Assembly: GCF_011045015.1 (NCBI RefSeq)
Contig: NZ_JAAKZY010000038.1
Span: 1-60,337, forward strand
DNA length: 60,337 bases
From: Streptomyces scabichelini
GTDB lineage: Bacteria; Actinomycetota; Actinomycetes; Streptomycetales; Streptomycetaceae
Direction: 5' to 3'
Part shown: one piece after another, positions 16,992-25,692 of the stretch
How positions within the stretch are numbered: position 1 is the first letter of the stretch
Layout: each line of letters opens with the position of its first letter
The notes under the pieces: generated by a model
Seen by the model: only the letters and a program-made list of their open reading frames with translations
What the model was told of the DNA's origin: nothing
Databases searched by the model: none
Program-made: the position numbers and the translations under genes

Positions 16992-17024
16992 AGAGGCCGT
17001 ACACGGAGTCCGTGTACGGCCTCT
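16992..17024. terminator. Bidirectional hairpin after racemase gene
   Basis: A 15-bp perfect stem (AGAGGCCGTACACGG and its complement) with a 3-base loop AGT, between converging genes. Confidence 0.85.
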
Positions 17025-17051
17025 TGCTTGGCTTCTCTGCGCCCTGTTCGC

Positions 17052-18557
17052 TCAGGGCGAACTCCCACCCGTCGGCGTGCCCCGGTTGCCCCACTTCACG
17101 TGCGGCCCGTCGAAGTGCACCGCATGCCGCGGCGGACGGGCCGCGGAGCCCAGCACGAAGACGTCCTCCGCACCGTCCAGTACGCCGCCCGACGGATCGT
17201 CGTCCCCGGCCCGGCGTACGACGTCCCGCTCGGGCATGAGGATGTCGCGTACGACCACGGCACACAGATAGAGCGTCCCCAACAGGTGGATGACGATGAC
17301 GAGTTGATAGCCGTCGGTCGGCAGTCCTTTGTGGGCGTCGCCGCTGGTCGTGTACGCGAGGTACATCCAGATCCCGAGGAAGTACGCGACCTCGCACGCC
17401 TGCCAGATCAGGAAGTCCCGCCACTTGGGGCGCGCCAGCGCGGCGAGAGGGACCAGCCACAGCACGTACTGCGGGGAGTAGACCTTGTTGGTGAGGATGA
17501 AGGCCGCGACGATCAGGAAGGCGAGCTGGGCGAAGCGCGGCCGGCGTGGGGCGGTCAGCGCGAGCCCTGCGACGCCCACGCAGGAGAGCAGCATCAGCAC
17601 CGTGGCGAGCGTGTTGACGGTGTCGGTGCTGAGAGGGCTCTGCATGCGTTGGGACAGGATGAGCCAGAAGGAGCCAAAATCGACGCCGCGCTCCTGGCTG
17701 AATGTGTAGAACTTCGACCAGCCCTCGGGAGCGAGCAGCATCACCGGGAGGTTGACGACCAGCCAGGCACCCGCCGCCCCGAACAGCCCGGTGCCGAACT
17801 CCCGCCACCTGCCCGCGCGCCAGCACAGCACGAGCAGCGGCCCCAGGAGCAGGACGGGATAAAGCTTGGCGGCCGTGGCAAGACCCAACAGAACACCGAA
17901 GGCGAGCGGGCGGCTCCGCGACCACATCAGCATCGCGGCGGCAGTCAGGGCGACGGCCAACAGGTCCCAGTTGATGGTGGCGGTGAGCGCGACGGCGGGT
18001 GCGAGGGCGACCAGCAGCCCGTCCCAGGGCCTCCGGCGGTGGGTGCGAGTCGCGCAGACAGCGATGACCGCCGCGCACACCATCAGCATCCCCGCGTTGA
18101 CCATCCAGTAGATCTTTTCCTGGCCCTGGATGCTGCCGCTGCCCGGCGTCAGCCAGGAAGCGACTTCCATGAACACGCCGGTCAGCACCGGGTATTCGAG
18201 GTACTCCATGTCGCCGTTGAGCTTGTCGAAGTACGGCACGAGCCCGTCGGCGAAGCCGCGGCCCTGATAGAGGTGCGGAATGTCCGAGTAGCACGCGTGC
18301 GTGTACTGCGAGCTGGCCCCGAAGAACCAGGCGCCGTCGTAGCAGGGCAGCTTCTGCACCATGCCGAGGGCGAACATGCCGATCGCGACGAGCGCGACGA
18401 CGCGTACAGGGGTCCACCAGGACATCCCGAGCAGCGCGCGCCGTCCGATGGGGCCGCCGATCAGCTCGCTGCCGGACGCGGCGACCGTGTCTTCCTTGGT
18501 CGGCCGTACCGGCTCCGGCTCGTGCTCACTCACTCGCTTCGTCTCTGCACTCGGCAT
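17052..18557 (-). CDS. Polytopic membrane glycosyltransferase, GT87/mannosyltransferase type
   Basis: A protein of about 501 residues that starts at the ATG at 18557. The longer frame from 18722 would run through two parS sites and a terminator, so it is rejected. A hydrophilic leader precedes about eleven to thirteen membrane helices. Motifs recalling the DUF2029/GT87 family are present: LEYPVLTGVFM after the first extracellular loop, INWDLLAV, GLATAAKLYPVLLL and NKVYSPQYVLWL. These enzymes use polyprenyl-phosphate sugars to make mannosylated lipids or proteins. The exact donor is unknown. It ends with an acidic hydrophilic tail and reads toward the racemase terminator. Confidence 0.8.
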   Translation of the reverse strand: MPSAETKRVSEHEPEPVRPTKEDTVAASGSELIGGPIGRRALLGMSWWTPVRVVALVAIGMFALGMVQKLPCYDGAWFFGASSQYTHACYSDIPHLYQGRGFADGLVPYFDKLNGDMEYLEYPVLTGVFMEVASWLTPGSGSIQGQEKIYWMVNAGMLMVCAAVIAVCATRTHRRRPWDGLLVALAPAVALTATINWDLLAVALTAAAMLMWSRSRPLAFGVLLGLATAAKLYPVLLLGPLLVLCWRAGRWREFGTGLFGAAGAWLVVNLPVMLLAPEGWSKFYTFSQERGVDFGSFWLILSQRMQSPLSTDTVNTLATVLMLLSCVGVAGLALTAPRRPRFAQLAFLIVAAFILTNKVYSPQYVLWLVPLAALARPKWRDFLIWQACEVAYFLGIWMYLAYTTSGDAHKGLPTDGYQLVIVIHLLGTLYLCAVVVRDILMPERDVVRRAGDDDPSGGVLDGAEDVFVLGSAARPPRHAVHFDGPHVKWGNRGTPTGGSSP

Positions 18558-18650
18558 GCTGCCCATCCTGCCGTACGTAACTGAGAGCGTGGTCGTCCTG
18601 CAGTCGGGGCCATGGCTTGTCGCCTGAGTGGAGGCCCTCGCCCATGTACG

Positions 18651-18689
18651 ACAAGGGCCGCCGCACCCTGTCGGTGCGGCGGCCCTTGT
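18651..18689. terminator. 17-bp stem hairpin abutting a parS pair
   Basis: ACAAGGGCCGCCGCACC (18651-18667) pairs with 18673-18689 around the loop CTGTC. The right arm ends inside the first bases of the parS site at 18688, so hairpin and parS overlap. It lies beyond the stop of the leftward PBP gene and probably terminates it. Confidence 0.8.
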
Positions 18690-18701
18690 TTCACGTGAAA
18701 C
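18688..18701. other. parS: parS site (perfect), first of tight doublet
   Basis: Exact 14-mer; centre to centre it is 19 bases from the next, the tightest pair in the window. Confidence 0.95.
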
Positions 18702-18706
18702 TGTGT

Positions 18707-18720
18707 GTTTCACGTGAAAC
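18707..18720. other. parS: parS site (perfect), second of tight doublet
   Basis: Exact 14-mer just 14 bases before the PBP stop codon. Confidence 0.95.
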
Positions 18721-18734
18721 ACACACGGTGACCA

Positions 18735-21437
18735 CTACCCGGTGCCTCCGAAGAGGCCTCCGTTGCCGTTACCTCTGCTGTTGCCGGGTTCGGACTCCGT
18801 AGGCGAGGCGGTCACACCTCCGTCGGTTCCGCCGGTATCGGTTCCACCCGTGTCGGTTCCACCGTTGTTGTTGCATTCGATGTCGAACGGATCGCAGGTG
18901 TTGCTCGGCGAGGGCGAAGGACTGGTCGGGGTCTCGCTGGGCGTGGGGGTCGGCGTCGGGCTCTCCTCCACGTCAGGCTCGGGGGCCGACGGGGTCACGC
19001 TCGGGACCGGGACGTCGTTGACGACCTCACCAATGGGCTCGGGCGTCGGGAACTCCTCCTTGGGCTTGCCCTTGAGCGCGTCCTCCATGTAGTCGTGCCA
19101 GATCTCGGCCGGGAACGAGGCACCGTGGATCTTCGTCTGGCCACCCGTTCCGTACATCTCCAGGAACTCGCGCTTCTTGCTGCTCTCGTTGTCGTCCATG
19201 CGGTACATGGAGATCGCGGTGGAGAGCTGCGGGGTGTAGCCGCAGAACCAGGCGGACTTGTTGCCGTCGGTGGTACCGGTCTTGCCCGCCACCTCGCGGT
19301 CCGTGAGCTCTGCCGCGGTGCCGGTGCCGTCCTCCACGACGGTCTTCAGAACGTCGGTGACATTGTCGGCGACCTGAGGGGTGAAGGCCGTCTTGGTCTT
19401 GGCGACGTCCGCGTGCCTGAAGATCGTTCCGTCTTTGTCCTCGATCTCCTTGACCGAGTACGGATCATTCTGCTTGCCGCTGGCCGCGAAGGTGGCGTAC
19501 GCCCCTGCCATACGGATCGCACTGGGGTCGGAGGTGCCGAGCGAGAAGGACGGGTAGTTGGCGCTGGCCAGGCTGGTCTTCAGGACGCCCGCGTTGAGCG
19601 CTGCCTCCCTGACCTTGTCCAGGCCCACGTCCATGCCGAGCTGCACGTAGGCGGAGTTCGCCGAGACCCTCATCGCCTCGCGGAGGTCGATCTGGTAGCT
19701 CGGCGCGTTGTAGGACTCACCACCGTCGTTTTTCTGCAGCCACTCCCTGCCCTTCTTGTCCTGCCAGACGTTGCCGTCGTACTCCTTGATCTTGAGCTTG
19801 TTCTTGCCGCTGTAGAGACTCTTCGGCGAGACGATTGTGCGCTCGTCCTGTGCCTGGATCTCGTCACCGTCGGGATCGCGCACGCCCCATGACATGGCGG
19901 ACGCCAGCACGAACGGCTTGAACGTGGAACCGACCTGGGCACCGGTCTGGTCGGCGTTGTTGGTGAAGTGCTTCGTCGCGTCCTCGCCGCCGTAGATGGC
20001 CTTGATGGCGCCGTCTTCCGGATCGATGGACGCTCCGCCGAACTGGACGTACTTGTCCGTGTCGGGACGCTCCTTCGGCTTGATGTTGTCCTTCTGGACC
20101 TTCTTCACCGCGTCTTCGAGCTGATTGACCATCTTCTTGTCGAAGGTCGTCTGGATCGTGTAGCCGCCCTGCTGGAGGTCCTCGGCGGTGATCCCGGTCT
20201 TGTCGGAGTTGTTGACGATGTACGACTTGGCGAGGTCGACGAGATAGCCGGTCTGGCCGCTGAGCTGAGTGTTCGACCGCGGGCTCTGGGTCTTGGGGAA
20301 CTCCTTGTACTTGGCCCGCTCCGAGGCCTGAAGATGGCCGTCCTTGACCATTTCGTCGAGGGTCCAGCTCCATCGCTCCGTGGCCCGCTTGCGGTTCGCT
20401 TCAGGAGTGGCGGCGGGGTCGATCGATTCCGAACCCGCCGGGTCGTAGTACGTGGCTCCCTTGAGCATCGCCGCCAGGAAGGCGCACTGGCTGGCGTCGA
20501 GGTCGCTGGCCTCCTTGTTGAAGTACGCGCGCGCGGCCGCCTGGATTCCGTAGGCGTTGCGTCCGTAGTAGGCGGTGTTCAGGTAGTTGGCCATGATCTC
20601 CTTCTTGTCGACCGTGGCGCCGACCTTGATGGAGATGAACAGCTCCTTGAACTTGCGCGTAACCGTCTGCGACTGGTCGTTCAGCAGCGCGTTCTTCACG
20701 TACTGCTGGGTGATGGTGGAGCCACCCTGCGTGTCGCCGCCCTTGGCCATGTTGAACAAGGCCCGTCCGATGCCCACGGGGTCCACGCCTCTGTCGGTCT
20801 CGAACGTCTTGTTCTCGGCCGACATGACGGCGTAGCGCATCTCCTCGGGGATCTGGGCGTAGCTGATGATCTGGCGGTTCGTCTCGCCGCCCGTGGCGAC
20901 CATCGTGCTGCCGTCGGCCCATTTGTAGACGTTGTTCTGCGCCGACGCCGCCTGGGCGACGTTCGGGACGCCGACCATGGCGTACGCGATGCCCGCGACA
21001 ACCATCAGGCTGCCGAAGAAGCCGATGAACGTACCCGTCACCAGCTTCCACGAGGGCACCCACCGTGCCGCGCCGTACTTGCCCGCGCGCGGATAGTCGA
21101 TGATCCGCTTCTTGGGCGGCACGGCTCCACGGCCCCTGCCGCGGCCGGGCCCGCTCGGCCCGCCGGGGCGGGCGCCGCCACCGTGGCCGCCGCGCCCCGC
21201 GCCGTCGGCAGCTCTGCGCCGGCCGCCGCCACTGCTGCTTCTCTGTGCCGCCCGCCGGGCCTCGGCACGGCCACCGTACGGGCGCTCTTCACCCCCCGTG
21301 TCATAAGAGCCGGAGGGAGACCCGGTGGCGCCTCGCGGTGCCGCACGGCGGCCGGAGGACGAACCGGGCAGACCGCGTCGGGCCGCGGCACGTCCGCCGC
21401 CTTGCGGCTGCGGCGGTTTGCGACGGTGCTCGCTCAT
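18735..21437 (-). CDS. Class A penicillin-binding protein (transglycosylase/transpeptidase)
   Basis: A 900-residue bifunctional murein synthase starting at the ATG at 21437 (MSEHRRKPPQPQGGG), after a GAGGAG site; the longer 932-codon frame lacks this support. A basic Arg/Gly-rich cytoplasmic leader (1-130) precedes one membrane helix (about 131-155). The GT51 domain has catalytic Glu208 in SAENKTFETDRGVDP and QGGSTITQQYVKN (237-249). The transpeptidase has STFK (Ser504-Lys507), SAN (592-594) and KTG (719-721). A Ser/Thr/Pro/Gly-rich C-terminal tail (about 800-900) is likely exposed in the wall. It polymerises and cross-links peptidoglycan. It reads away from padR. Confidence 0.95.
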   Translation of the reverse strand: MSEHRRKPPQPQGGGRAAARRGLPGSSSGRRAAPRGATGSPSGSYDTGGEERPYGGRAEARRAAQRSSSGGGRRRAADGAGRGGHGGGARPGGPSGPGRGRGRGAVPPKKRIIDYPRAGKYGAARWVPSWKLVTGTFIGFFGSLMVVAGIAYAMVGVPNVAQAASAQNNVYKWADGSTMVATGGETNRQIISYAQIPEEMRYAVMSAENKTFETDRGVDPVGIGRALFNMAKGGDTQGGSTITQQYVKNALLNDQSQTVTRKFKELFISIKVGATVDKKEIMANYLNTAYYGRNAYGIQAAARAYFNKEASDLDASQCAFLAAMLKGATYYDPAGSESIDPAATPEANRKRATERWSWTLDEMVKDGHLQASERAKYKEFPKTQSPRSNTQLSGQTGYLVDLAKSYIVNNSDKTGITAEDLQQGGYTIQTTFDKKMVNQLEDAVKKVQKDNIKPKERPDTDKYVQFGGASIDPEDGAIKAIYGGEDATKHFTNNADQTGAQVGSTFKPFVLASAMSWGVRDPDGDEIQAQDERTIVSPKSLYSGKNKLKIKEYDGNVWQDKKGREWLQKNDGGESYNAPSYQIDLREAMRVSANSAYVQLGMDVGLDKVREAALNAGVLKTSLASANYPSFSLGTSDPSAIRMAGAYATFAASGKQNDPYSVKEIEDKDGTIFRHADVAKTKTAFTPQVADNVTDVLKTVVEDGTGTAAELTDREVAGKTGTTDGNKSAWFCGYTPQLSTAISMYRMDDNESSKKREFLEMYGTGGQTKIHGASFPAEIWHDYMEDALKGKPKEEFPTPEPIGEVVNDVPVPSVTPSAPEPDVEESPTPTPTPSETPTSPSPSPSNTCDPFDIECNNNGGTDTGGTDTGGTDGGVTASPTESEPGNSRGNGNGGLFGGTG

Positions 21438-21811
21438 CGAACGATTACTCCTCGGGCAGGCGCACCCTTGCGCGCCTGGAAACGGCGGCTGGTTTCCGGT
21501 CCCCCCGAAGTACGGATGCGGTCGTTCTGTCATTCATCCGTACTGCACCGAGGACGAGGACGTCCCCAAACGTCACTTGGTTCCCGGTGGTGTGCATGGC
21601 GCACAGACTACGCACCGGCAAAACCTGCCGAGGGCCAAAGGTCACCCCAAAACAGGCAACTTGCTTCCTACGAATCGGTGATGTGACGCCGTTCACCATG
21701 CCCCCTCTTGTCGCACACGGATGGCCGTTCTATCGTGCTGATGTATCGAGTCGATACATCAGCTCGGCATAAAGTCCGTCACGGCAAGGCTGCTGCAGAG
21801 AGGAGGCGACG
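21438..21811. promoter_or_regulatory. PBP-padR divergent intergenic region
   Basis: This 374-base gap between the divergent PBP and padR genes has no convincing gene. The padR-proximal third is less GC-rich and contains a perfect operator-like palindrome (21737-21763). GAGGAGG-like sequence just upstream of 21812 is the padR ribosome binding site. Confidence 0.6.
21737..21763. promoter_or_regulatory. 27-bp PadR-type operator palindrome
   Basis: GCTGATGTATCGA (21737-21749), one central G, then its exact complement TCGATACATCAGC. PadR regulators characteristically bind ATGT...ACAT dyads, and this one lies 50 bases upstream of the padR gene that begins the padR-ino1 unit. Autorepression by PadR is the likely role. 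Confidence 0.82.
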
Positions 21812-22495
21812 ATGAGCCGGCGTTCCGGGATCCTCGAGTTCGCCGTACTCGGCCTGCTCCGCGAGTCCCCGATGCACGGCTACGAGCTGCGTAAACGGCT
21901 CAATACCTCACTGGGTGTGTTCCGTGCCTTCAGCTACGGGACGCTCTACCCCTGCCTCAAGACGCTGGTCGCCAACGGCTGGTTGATCGAGGAGTCGGGG
22001 GGTGCCCGCGATGAAGCACCTGCCGCTCCACTCGCAGGGCGCCGCGCCAAGATCGTCTATCGGTTGACGGCAGAAGGTAAGGAGCACTTTGAGGAGCTGC
22101 TCTCGCAGACGGGTCCCGACGCGTACGAGGACGAGCACTTCGCCGCTCGCTTCGCCTTCTTCGGGCAGACGTCGCGGGATGTACGGATGCGGGTCCTCGA
22201 AGGCCGCCGCAGTCGTCTTGAGGAGCGCCTGGAGAAGATGAGCGCCTCCCTGGCGCGCACCCGGGAGCGCCTCGACGACTACACCCTTGAGCTCCAGCGC
22301 CACGGAATGGAGTCCGTGGAGCGCGAAGTGCGCTGGCTGAACGAGCTCATCGAAAGCGAGCGAGCCGGACGGGACCAGCGGCGTCCCGCCTCCGAAGGCT
22401 CCGCTCAGCAGGACAGCACATCTGGAGAGTCGGGCGGCCTGCCCCGGCACGGGGACAACCCCGGGCCGGATCCGTCCGACGACACCGCCACGTGA
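21812..22495 (+). CDS. PadR-family transcriptional regulator
   Basis: A 227-residue regulator. The winged helix at about residues 8-95 begins [23 protein letters not shown], the PadR signature, and includes the [17 protein letters not shown] recognition region. A long charged C-terminal coiled coil (about 135-195) should mediate dimerisation, and the last 35 residues are disordered and acidic. PadR proteins are ligand-sensing repressors. A perfect dyad with ATGT/ACAT symmetry sits upstream, and ino1 follows 43 bases later on the same strand. The likely job is to control inositol phosphate synthesis together with its own expression; the effector is not known. Confidence 0.92.
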   Translation: MSRRSGILEFAVLGLLRESPMHGYELRKRLNTSLGVFRAFSYGTLYPCLKTLVANGWLIEESGGARDEAPAAPLAGRRAKIVYRLTAEGKEHFEELLSQTGPDAYEDEHFAARFAFFGQTSRDVRMRVLEGRRSRLEERLEKMSASLARTRERLDDYTLELQRHGMESVEREVRWLNELIESERAGRDQRRPASEGSAQQDSTSGESGGLPRHGDNPGPDPSDDTAT

Positions 22496-22538
22496 AGTCC
22501 GCTCAGGGCTTCACCGAAACACACAGGGAGCAACCGGA

Positions 22539-23621
22539 ATGGGTTCGGTTCGCGTAGCCATCGTCGGCGTGGGCAACTGCGCCGCCTCGCTGGTCCAGGG
22601 CGTCGAGTACTACAAGGACGCCGACCCGGCCGCCAAGGTGCCGGGTCTGATGCACGTCCAGTTCGGCGACTACCACGTCCGTGACGTCGAGTTCGTGGCC
22701 GCCTTCGACGTCGACGCGAAGAAGGTCGGCCTCGACCTCGCGGACGCCATCGGCGCCAGCGAGAACAACACCATCAAGATCTGCGACGTCCCGAACTCCG
22801 GTGTGCCGGTCCAGCGCGGCCACACCCTGGACGGTCTCGGCAAGTACTACCGCGAGACCATCGAGGAGTCCGCCGAAGCCCCGGTCGACGTCGTCCAGGT
22901 TCTCAAGGACCAGCAGGTCGACGTCCTCGTCTGCTACCTGCCGGTCGGCTCCGAGGACGCGGCGAAGTTCTACGCCCAGTGCGCCATCGACGCCAAGGTC
23001 GCCTTCGTCAACGCCCTTCCGGTCTTCATCGCCGGCACGAAGGAGTGGGCGGACAAGTTCACCGAGGCCGGCGTCCCGATCGTCGGTGACGACATCAAGT
23101 CGCAGGTCGGCGCCACGATCACGCACCGTGTCATGGCGAAGCTGTTCGAGGACCGGGGCGTCGTCCTGGACCGCACGATGCAGCTGAACGTCGGCGGCAA
23201 CATGGACTTCAAGAACATGCTGGAGCGCGACCGCCTGGAGTCCAAGAAGATCTCCAAGACGCAGGCCGTCACCTCCCAGATCCGCGACCGCGACATGGGC
23301 GCGGACAACGTCCACATCGGCCCGTCCGACTACGTGGCCTGGCTGGACGACCGCAAGTGGGCGTACGTCCGTCTCGAGGGCCGCGCCTTCGGTGACGTCC
23401 CGCTGAACCTGGAGTACAAGCTCGAGGTCTGGGACTCCCCGAACTCGGCCGGTGTCATCATCGACGCCCTGCGCGCCGCGAAGATCGCCAAGGACCGCGG
23501 CATCGGCGGCCCGATCCTCTCGGCGTCGAGCTACTTCATGAAGTCCCCGCCGGTCCAGTACTTCGACGACGAGGCCCGCGAGAACGTCGAGAAGTTCATC
23601 AGCGGCGAGGTCGAGCGCTGA
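22539..23621 (+). CDS. ino1: Inositol-3-phosphate synthase
   Basis: A 360-residue enzyme of the bacterial MIPS type, converting glucose-6-phosphate to L-myo-inositol-1-phosphate with internal NAD redox cycling. The Rossmann start [19 protein letters not shown] is present. Conserved NGDG/PVGSED-like elements, [27 protein letters not shown] and SKTQAVTS follow in order. Inositol made here feeds mycothiol and phosphatidylinositol synthesis in actinomycetes. It sits downstream of padR on the same strand, so a single regulator-operator pair probably controls it. A strong hairpin terminator follows. Confidence 0.96.
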   Translation: MGSVRVAIVGVGNCAASLVQGVEYYKDADPAAKVPGLMHVQFGDYHVRDVEFVAAFDVDAKKVGLDLADAIGASENNTIKICDVPNSGVPVQRGHTLDGLGKYYRETIEESAEAPVDVVQVLKDQQVDVLVCYLPVGSEDAAKFYAQCAIDAKVAFVNALPVFIAGTKEWADKFTEAGVPIVGDDIKSQVGATITHRVMAKLFEDRGVVLDRTMQLNVGGNMDFKNMLERDRLESKKISKTQAVTSQIRDRDMGADNVHIGPSDYVAWLDDRKWAYVRLEGRAFGDVPLNLEYKLEVWDSPNSAGVIIDALRAAKIAKDRGIGGPILSASSYFMKSPPVQYFDDEARENVEKFISGEVER

Positions 23622-23643
23622 GCGCTTGGTTCCACGGGCTGTT

Positions 23644-23677
23644 GAGGGGTCCCCGGGTCGTGCGCCCGGGGACCCTC
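23644..23677. terminator. Terminator after ino1
   Basis: GAGGGGTCCCCGGG and CCCGGGGACCCTC form a long GC-rich stem around the loop TCGTGCG, immediately after the ino1 stop. Rightward transcripts then meet a T-containing sequence. Confidence 0.85.
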
Positions 23678-23699
23678 TCTGTATGTGAGGCTGTGCCGC

Positions 23700-24980
23700 A
23701 TGGCTGTCGTGCGTGACCTGCGCGTACTCCTGCGCTTCCGGGACTTCCGGCGTCTGCTCGCCGTACGGCTGTTGTCCCAGGGCGCCGACGGGGTCTACCA
23801 GGTCGCGCTCGCCACGTATGTCGTCTTCTCGCCGGAGAGGCAGACCTCGCCGACCGCGATCGCCTCGGCGATGGCGGTCCTCCTCCTCCCGTACTCACTC
23901 GTCGGCCCCTTCGCGGGCGTGCTGCTGGACCGCTGGCGACGCCGCCAGGTCTTTCTGTACGGGAACCTCCTGCGGGCGCTGCTTGCCTCCCTGACGGCCC
24001 TCCTGATCCTGAGCAGCGTGCCGGACTGGCTGTTCTATGCCTCCGCGTTGTGCGTCACGGGGGTCAACCGGTTCGTCCTGGCGGGCCTGTCCGCGGCGTT
24101 GCCCCGCGTCGTCGACTCCGAGCGCCTGGTGATGGCCAACTCCCTGTCGCCCACCGCCGGGACGCTCGCCGCGACCGCGGGCGGCGGCCTCGCCTTCGTC
24201 GTACGTCTGGTCGTCTCGGACTCCGATGCCGCCGTCGTCCTCGTCGGAGCGGTGCTCTACCTGTGCGCGGCGCTCGCCTCGCTGGGGATCGCACGGGAAC
24301 TGCTCGGTCCCGACCCGGAGTTGGTTCAGCCGCATGTGAAGTCGGCCCTGGCGGGTACGGCACGGGGCCTGGTGGAGGGCGCACGCCATCTGGCCGAGCC
24401 CGCACGCCGCGAGGCCGCCTGGGCGCTGACCGCGATGACGCTGATGCGGTTCTGTTTCGGCGCCCTGACGGTCATGGTGCTGATGCTGTGCCGCTACGCC
24501 TGGTCCTCCGGCTCCGATGAGGACGGCCTCGCTCTGCTGGGGCTGGCCGTGGGGATCTCCGGGGCAGGCTTCTTCGCCGCGGCGGTGGTGACTCCGGCGG
24601 CGGCCAGGAGGCTCGGGCCCGGCGGTTGGATCGTCGCCTGTGCCGGCTCCGCCGCGGTCCTGGAACCCGCCCTCGGTCTGCCGTTCGCCGAAGTGTCCAT
24701 ACTGATCGCGGCCTTCGTACTCGGCCTCACCACACAGGGGGCGAAGATCGCCACCGACACGGTGGTCCAGTCGTCCGTCGACGACGGCTTCCGCGGCCGG
24801 ATCTTCTCGGTGTACGACGTCCTGTTCAACGTCGCCTTCGTCGGCGCCGCCGGAGTTGCCGCCCTGATGCTGCCTCCTGACGGCCGTTCAGTACCGCTGG
24901 TGGTCACGGTGGCCGTTATCTACGCGGCGATTGCTGCGGCTATGGCCCGCTTTGAACTTCGGCGAGTGTCACATCAGTGA
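23700..24980 (+). CDS. Major facilitator superfamily transporter (MFS_3-like)
   Basis: An approximately 426-residue protein with about twelve hydrophobic helices. The N-terminus RDLRVLLRFRDFRRLLAVRLLSQGADGVYQVALA and the loop FAGVLLDRWRRRQVFLYGN recall the MFS_3 group of enterobactin- or macrolide-exporter-like carriers. That loop is motif A. The ATG at 23700 is chosen; a GTG at 23685 is possible and the GAGG before 23700 would serve either. It reads into LppU-like and follows ino1 after a terminator, so it is probably a separate unit. The substrate is unknown. Confidence 0.88.
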   Translation: MAVVRDLRVLLRFRDFRRLLAVRLLSQGADGVYQVALATYVVFSPERQTSPTAIASAMAVLLLPYSLVGPFAGVLLDRWRRRQVFLYGNLLRALLASLTALLILSSVPDWLFYASALCVTGVNRFVLAGLSAALPRVVDSERLVMANSLSPTAGTLAATAGGGLAFVVRLVVSDSDAAVVLVGAVLYLCAALASLGIARELLGPDPELVQPHVKSALAGTARGLVEGARHLAEPARREAAWALTAMTLMRFCFGALTVMVLMLCRYAWSSGSDEDGLALLGLAVGISGAGFFAAAVVTPAAARRLGPGGWIVACAGSAAVLEPALGLPFAEVSILIAAFVLGLTTQGAKIATDTVVQSSVDDGFRGRIFSVYDVLFNVAFVGAAGVAALMLPPDGRSVPLVVTVAVIYAAIAAAMARFELRRVSHQ

Positions 24981-24984
24981 CACA

Positions 24985-25079
24985 GAGGGTCCCCTGGTGT
25001 ACTGAGTTGTCAGTGAGGGCCGATAGCTTATGTGGGTCTTATTTCGCGCTACGCGCTCCTACGTTCTAGGGGGACCCTC
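24985..25079. promoter_or_regulatory. Long-range inverted repeat around the LppU-like gene promoter
   Basis: GAGGGTCCCC (24985-24994) and its exact complement GGGGACCCTC (25070-25079) flank an AT-richer promoter-like segment (TTGTCA at 25007, TATGTG near 25029). The right arm contains the ribosome binding site of the GTG at 25082. Confidence 0.4.
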
Positions 25080-25081
25080 AA

Positions 25082-25576
25082 GTGACAACTCCGCCGCCGC
25101 CCCAGGGCCAGAACCCATACGCTCAGGGGCAGCCGCCTCAGGGCCAGAACCCGTTCGCTCAGGGCCAGACGGCGCCTCAGGGCTACCCGCAGCAGCCCGG
25201 CCAGCCCGGCTTCCCGCAGCAGCCGGCCGGGCCGTACGCCCCGGTCCCGCCCCAGCAGCGGAAGCGCGGCGTCAAGTTCTACCTGCGCATCGGGATCGTC
25301 GTTGCCGCCCTGATCGCCGCGGGCATCGGCTATGTGGCAAGCCAGGACGACGCAGCCGCAGCCAAGGTCGGCGACTGCATGAGCATCGGCAACCCGGACA
25401 GCGCCACCAACCCGGAGCTCGAGGTTGTGGACTGCAGCAACTCCAAGGCCGCGTACAAGGTCGAGCAGAAGAAGAGCGACGACTCCGGCTGTGACCGCAC
25501 CAAGTACGCCGAGTACACCGAGACCGGTGGCAGCAGCGACTTCACCCTCTGCCTGTCGGAGTACTCCTCCAAGTAG
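25082..25576 (+). CDS. LppU/SCO3897-family membrane-anchored protein
   Basis: A 164-residue protein. A cytoplasmic Pro/Gln-rich leader contains a near-repeat QGQNPYAQGQPPQGQNPFAQ. It is followed by RKR and a single membrane helix (about 66-88). A small extracytoplasmic domain has four Cys at 99, 118, 137 and 157, probably two disulfides. This order matches what is called the LppU/SCO3897 family in actinomycetes; no function is established that I know. The GTG at 25082 follows GGGGGA. A pair of parS-centred palindromes lies after the stop, so transcription probably ends there. Confidence 0.82.
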   Translation: MTTPPPPQGQNPYAQGQPPQGQNPFAQGQTAPQGYPQQPGQPGFPQQPAGPYAPVPPQQRKRGVKFYLRIGIVVAALIAAGIGYVASQDDAAAAKVGDCMSIGNPDSATNPELEVVDCSNSKAAYKVEQKKSDDSGCDRTKYAEYTETGGSSDFTLCLSEYSSK

Positions 25577-25592
25577 AGATTCAGCTGACGCG

Positions 25593-25628
25593 CGAGGGCC
25601 GTTGTTTCACGTGAAACAACGGCCCTCG
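25593..25628. terminator. 36-bp perfect palindrome centred on parS
   Basis: Arms of 18 bases meet at the centre of the parS at 25604-25617. The left arm is CGAGGGCCGTTGTTTCAC. Just downstream of the LppU-like stop on the plus strand, it is the natural terminator for that gene. Confidence 0.7.
25604..25617. other. parS: parS site (perfect)
   Basis: Exact 14-mer at the centre of the 36-bp palindrome. Confidence 0.95.
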
Positions 25629-25646
25629 GCGTTTTCGGATCCAGCG

Positions 25647-25686
25647 GCGGCGCGGTCATGTTTCACGTGAAACATGACCGCGCCGC
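25647..25686. terminator. 40-bp perfect palindrome centred on parS
   Basis: Arms of 20 bases (left arm GCGGCGCGGTCATGTTTCAC) meet at the parS centre. It lies 6 bases beyond the stop of the leftward cca gene and is the natural terminator for it. Confidence 0.72.
25660..25673. other. parS: parS site (perfect)
   Basis: Exact 14-mer at the centre of the 40-bp palindrome; 56 bases centre to centre from its neighbour. Confidence 0.95.
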
Positions 25687-25692
25687 ACACAG

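Noticed and set aside
17052..18722. N-terminal extension of the membrane glycosyltransferase starting MFHVKH
   Set aside because: It would pass through two parS sites and a terminator stem; the protein-like part starts at 18557.
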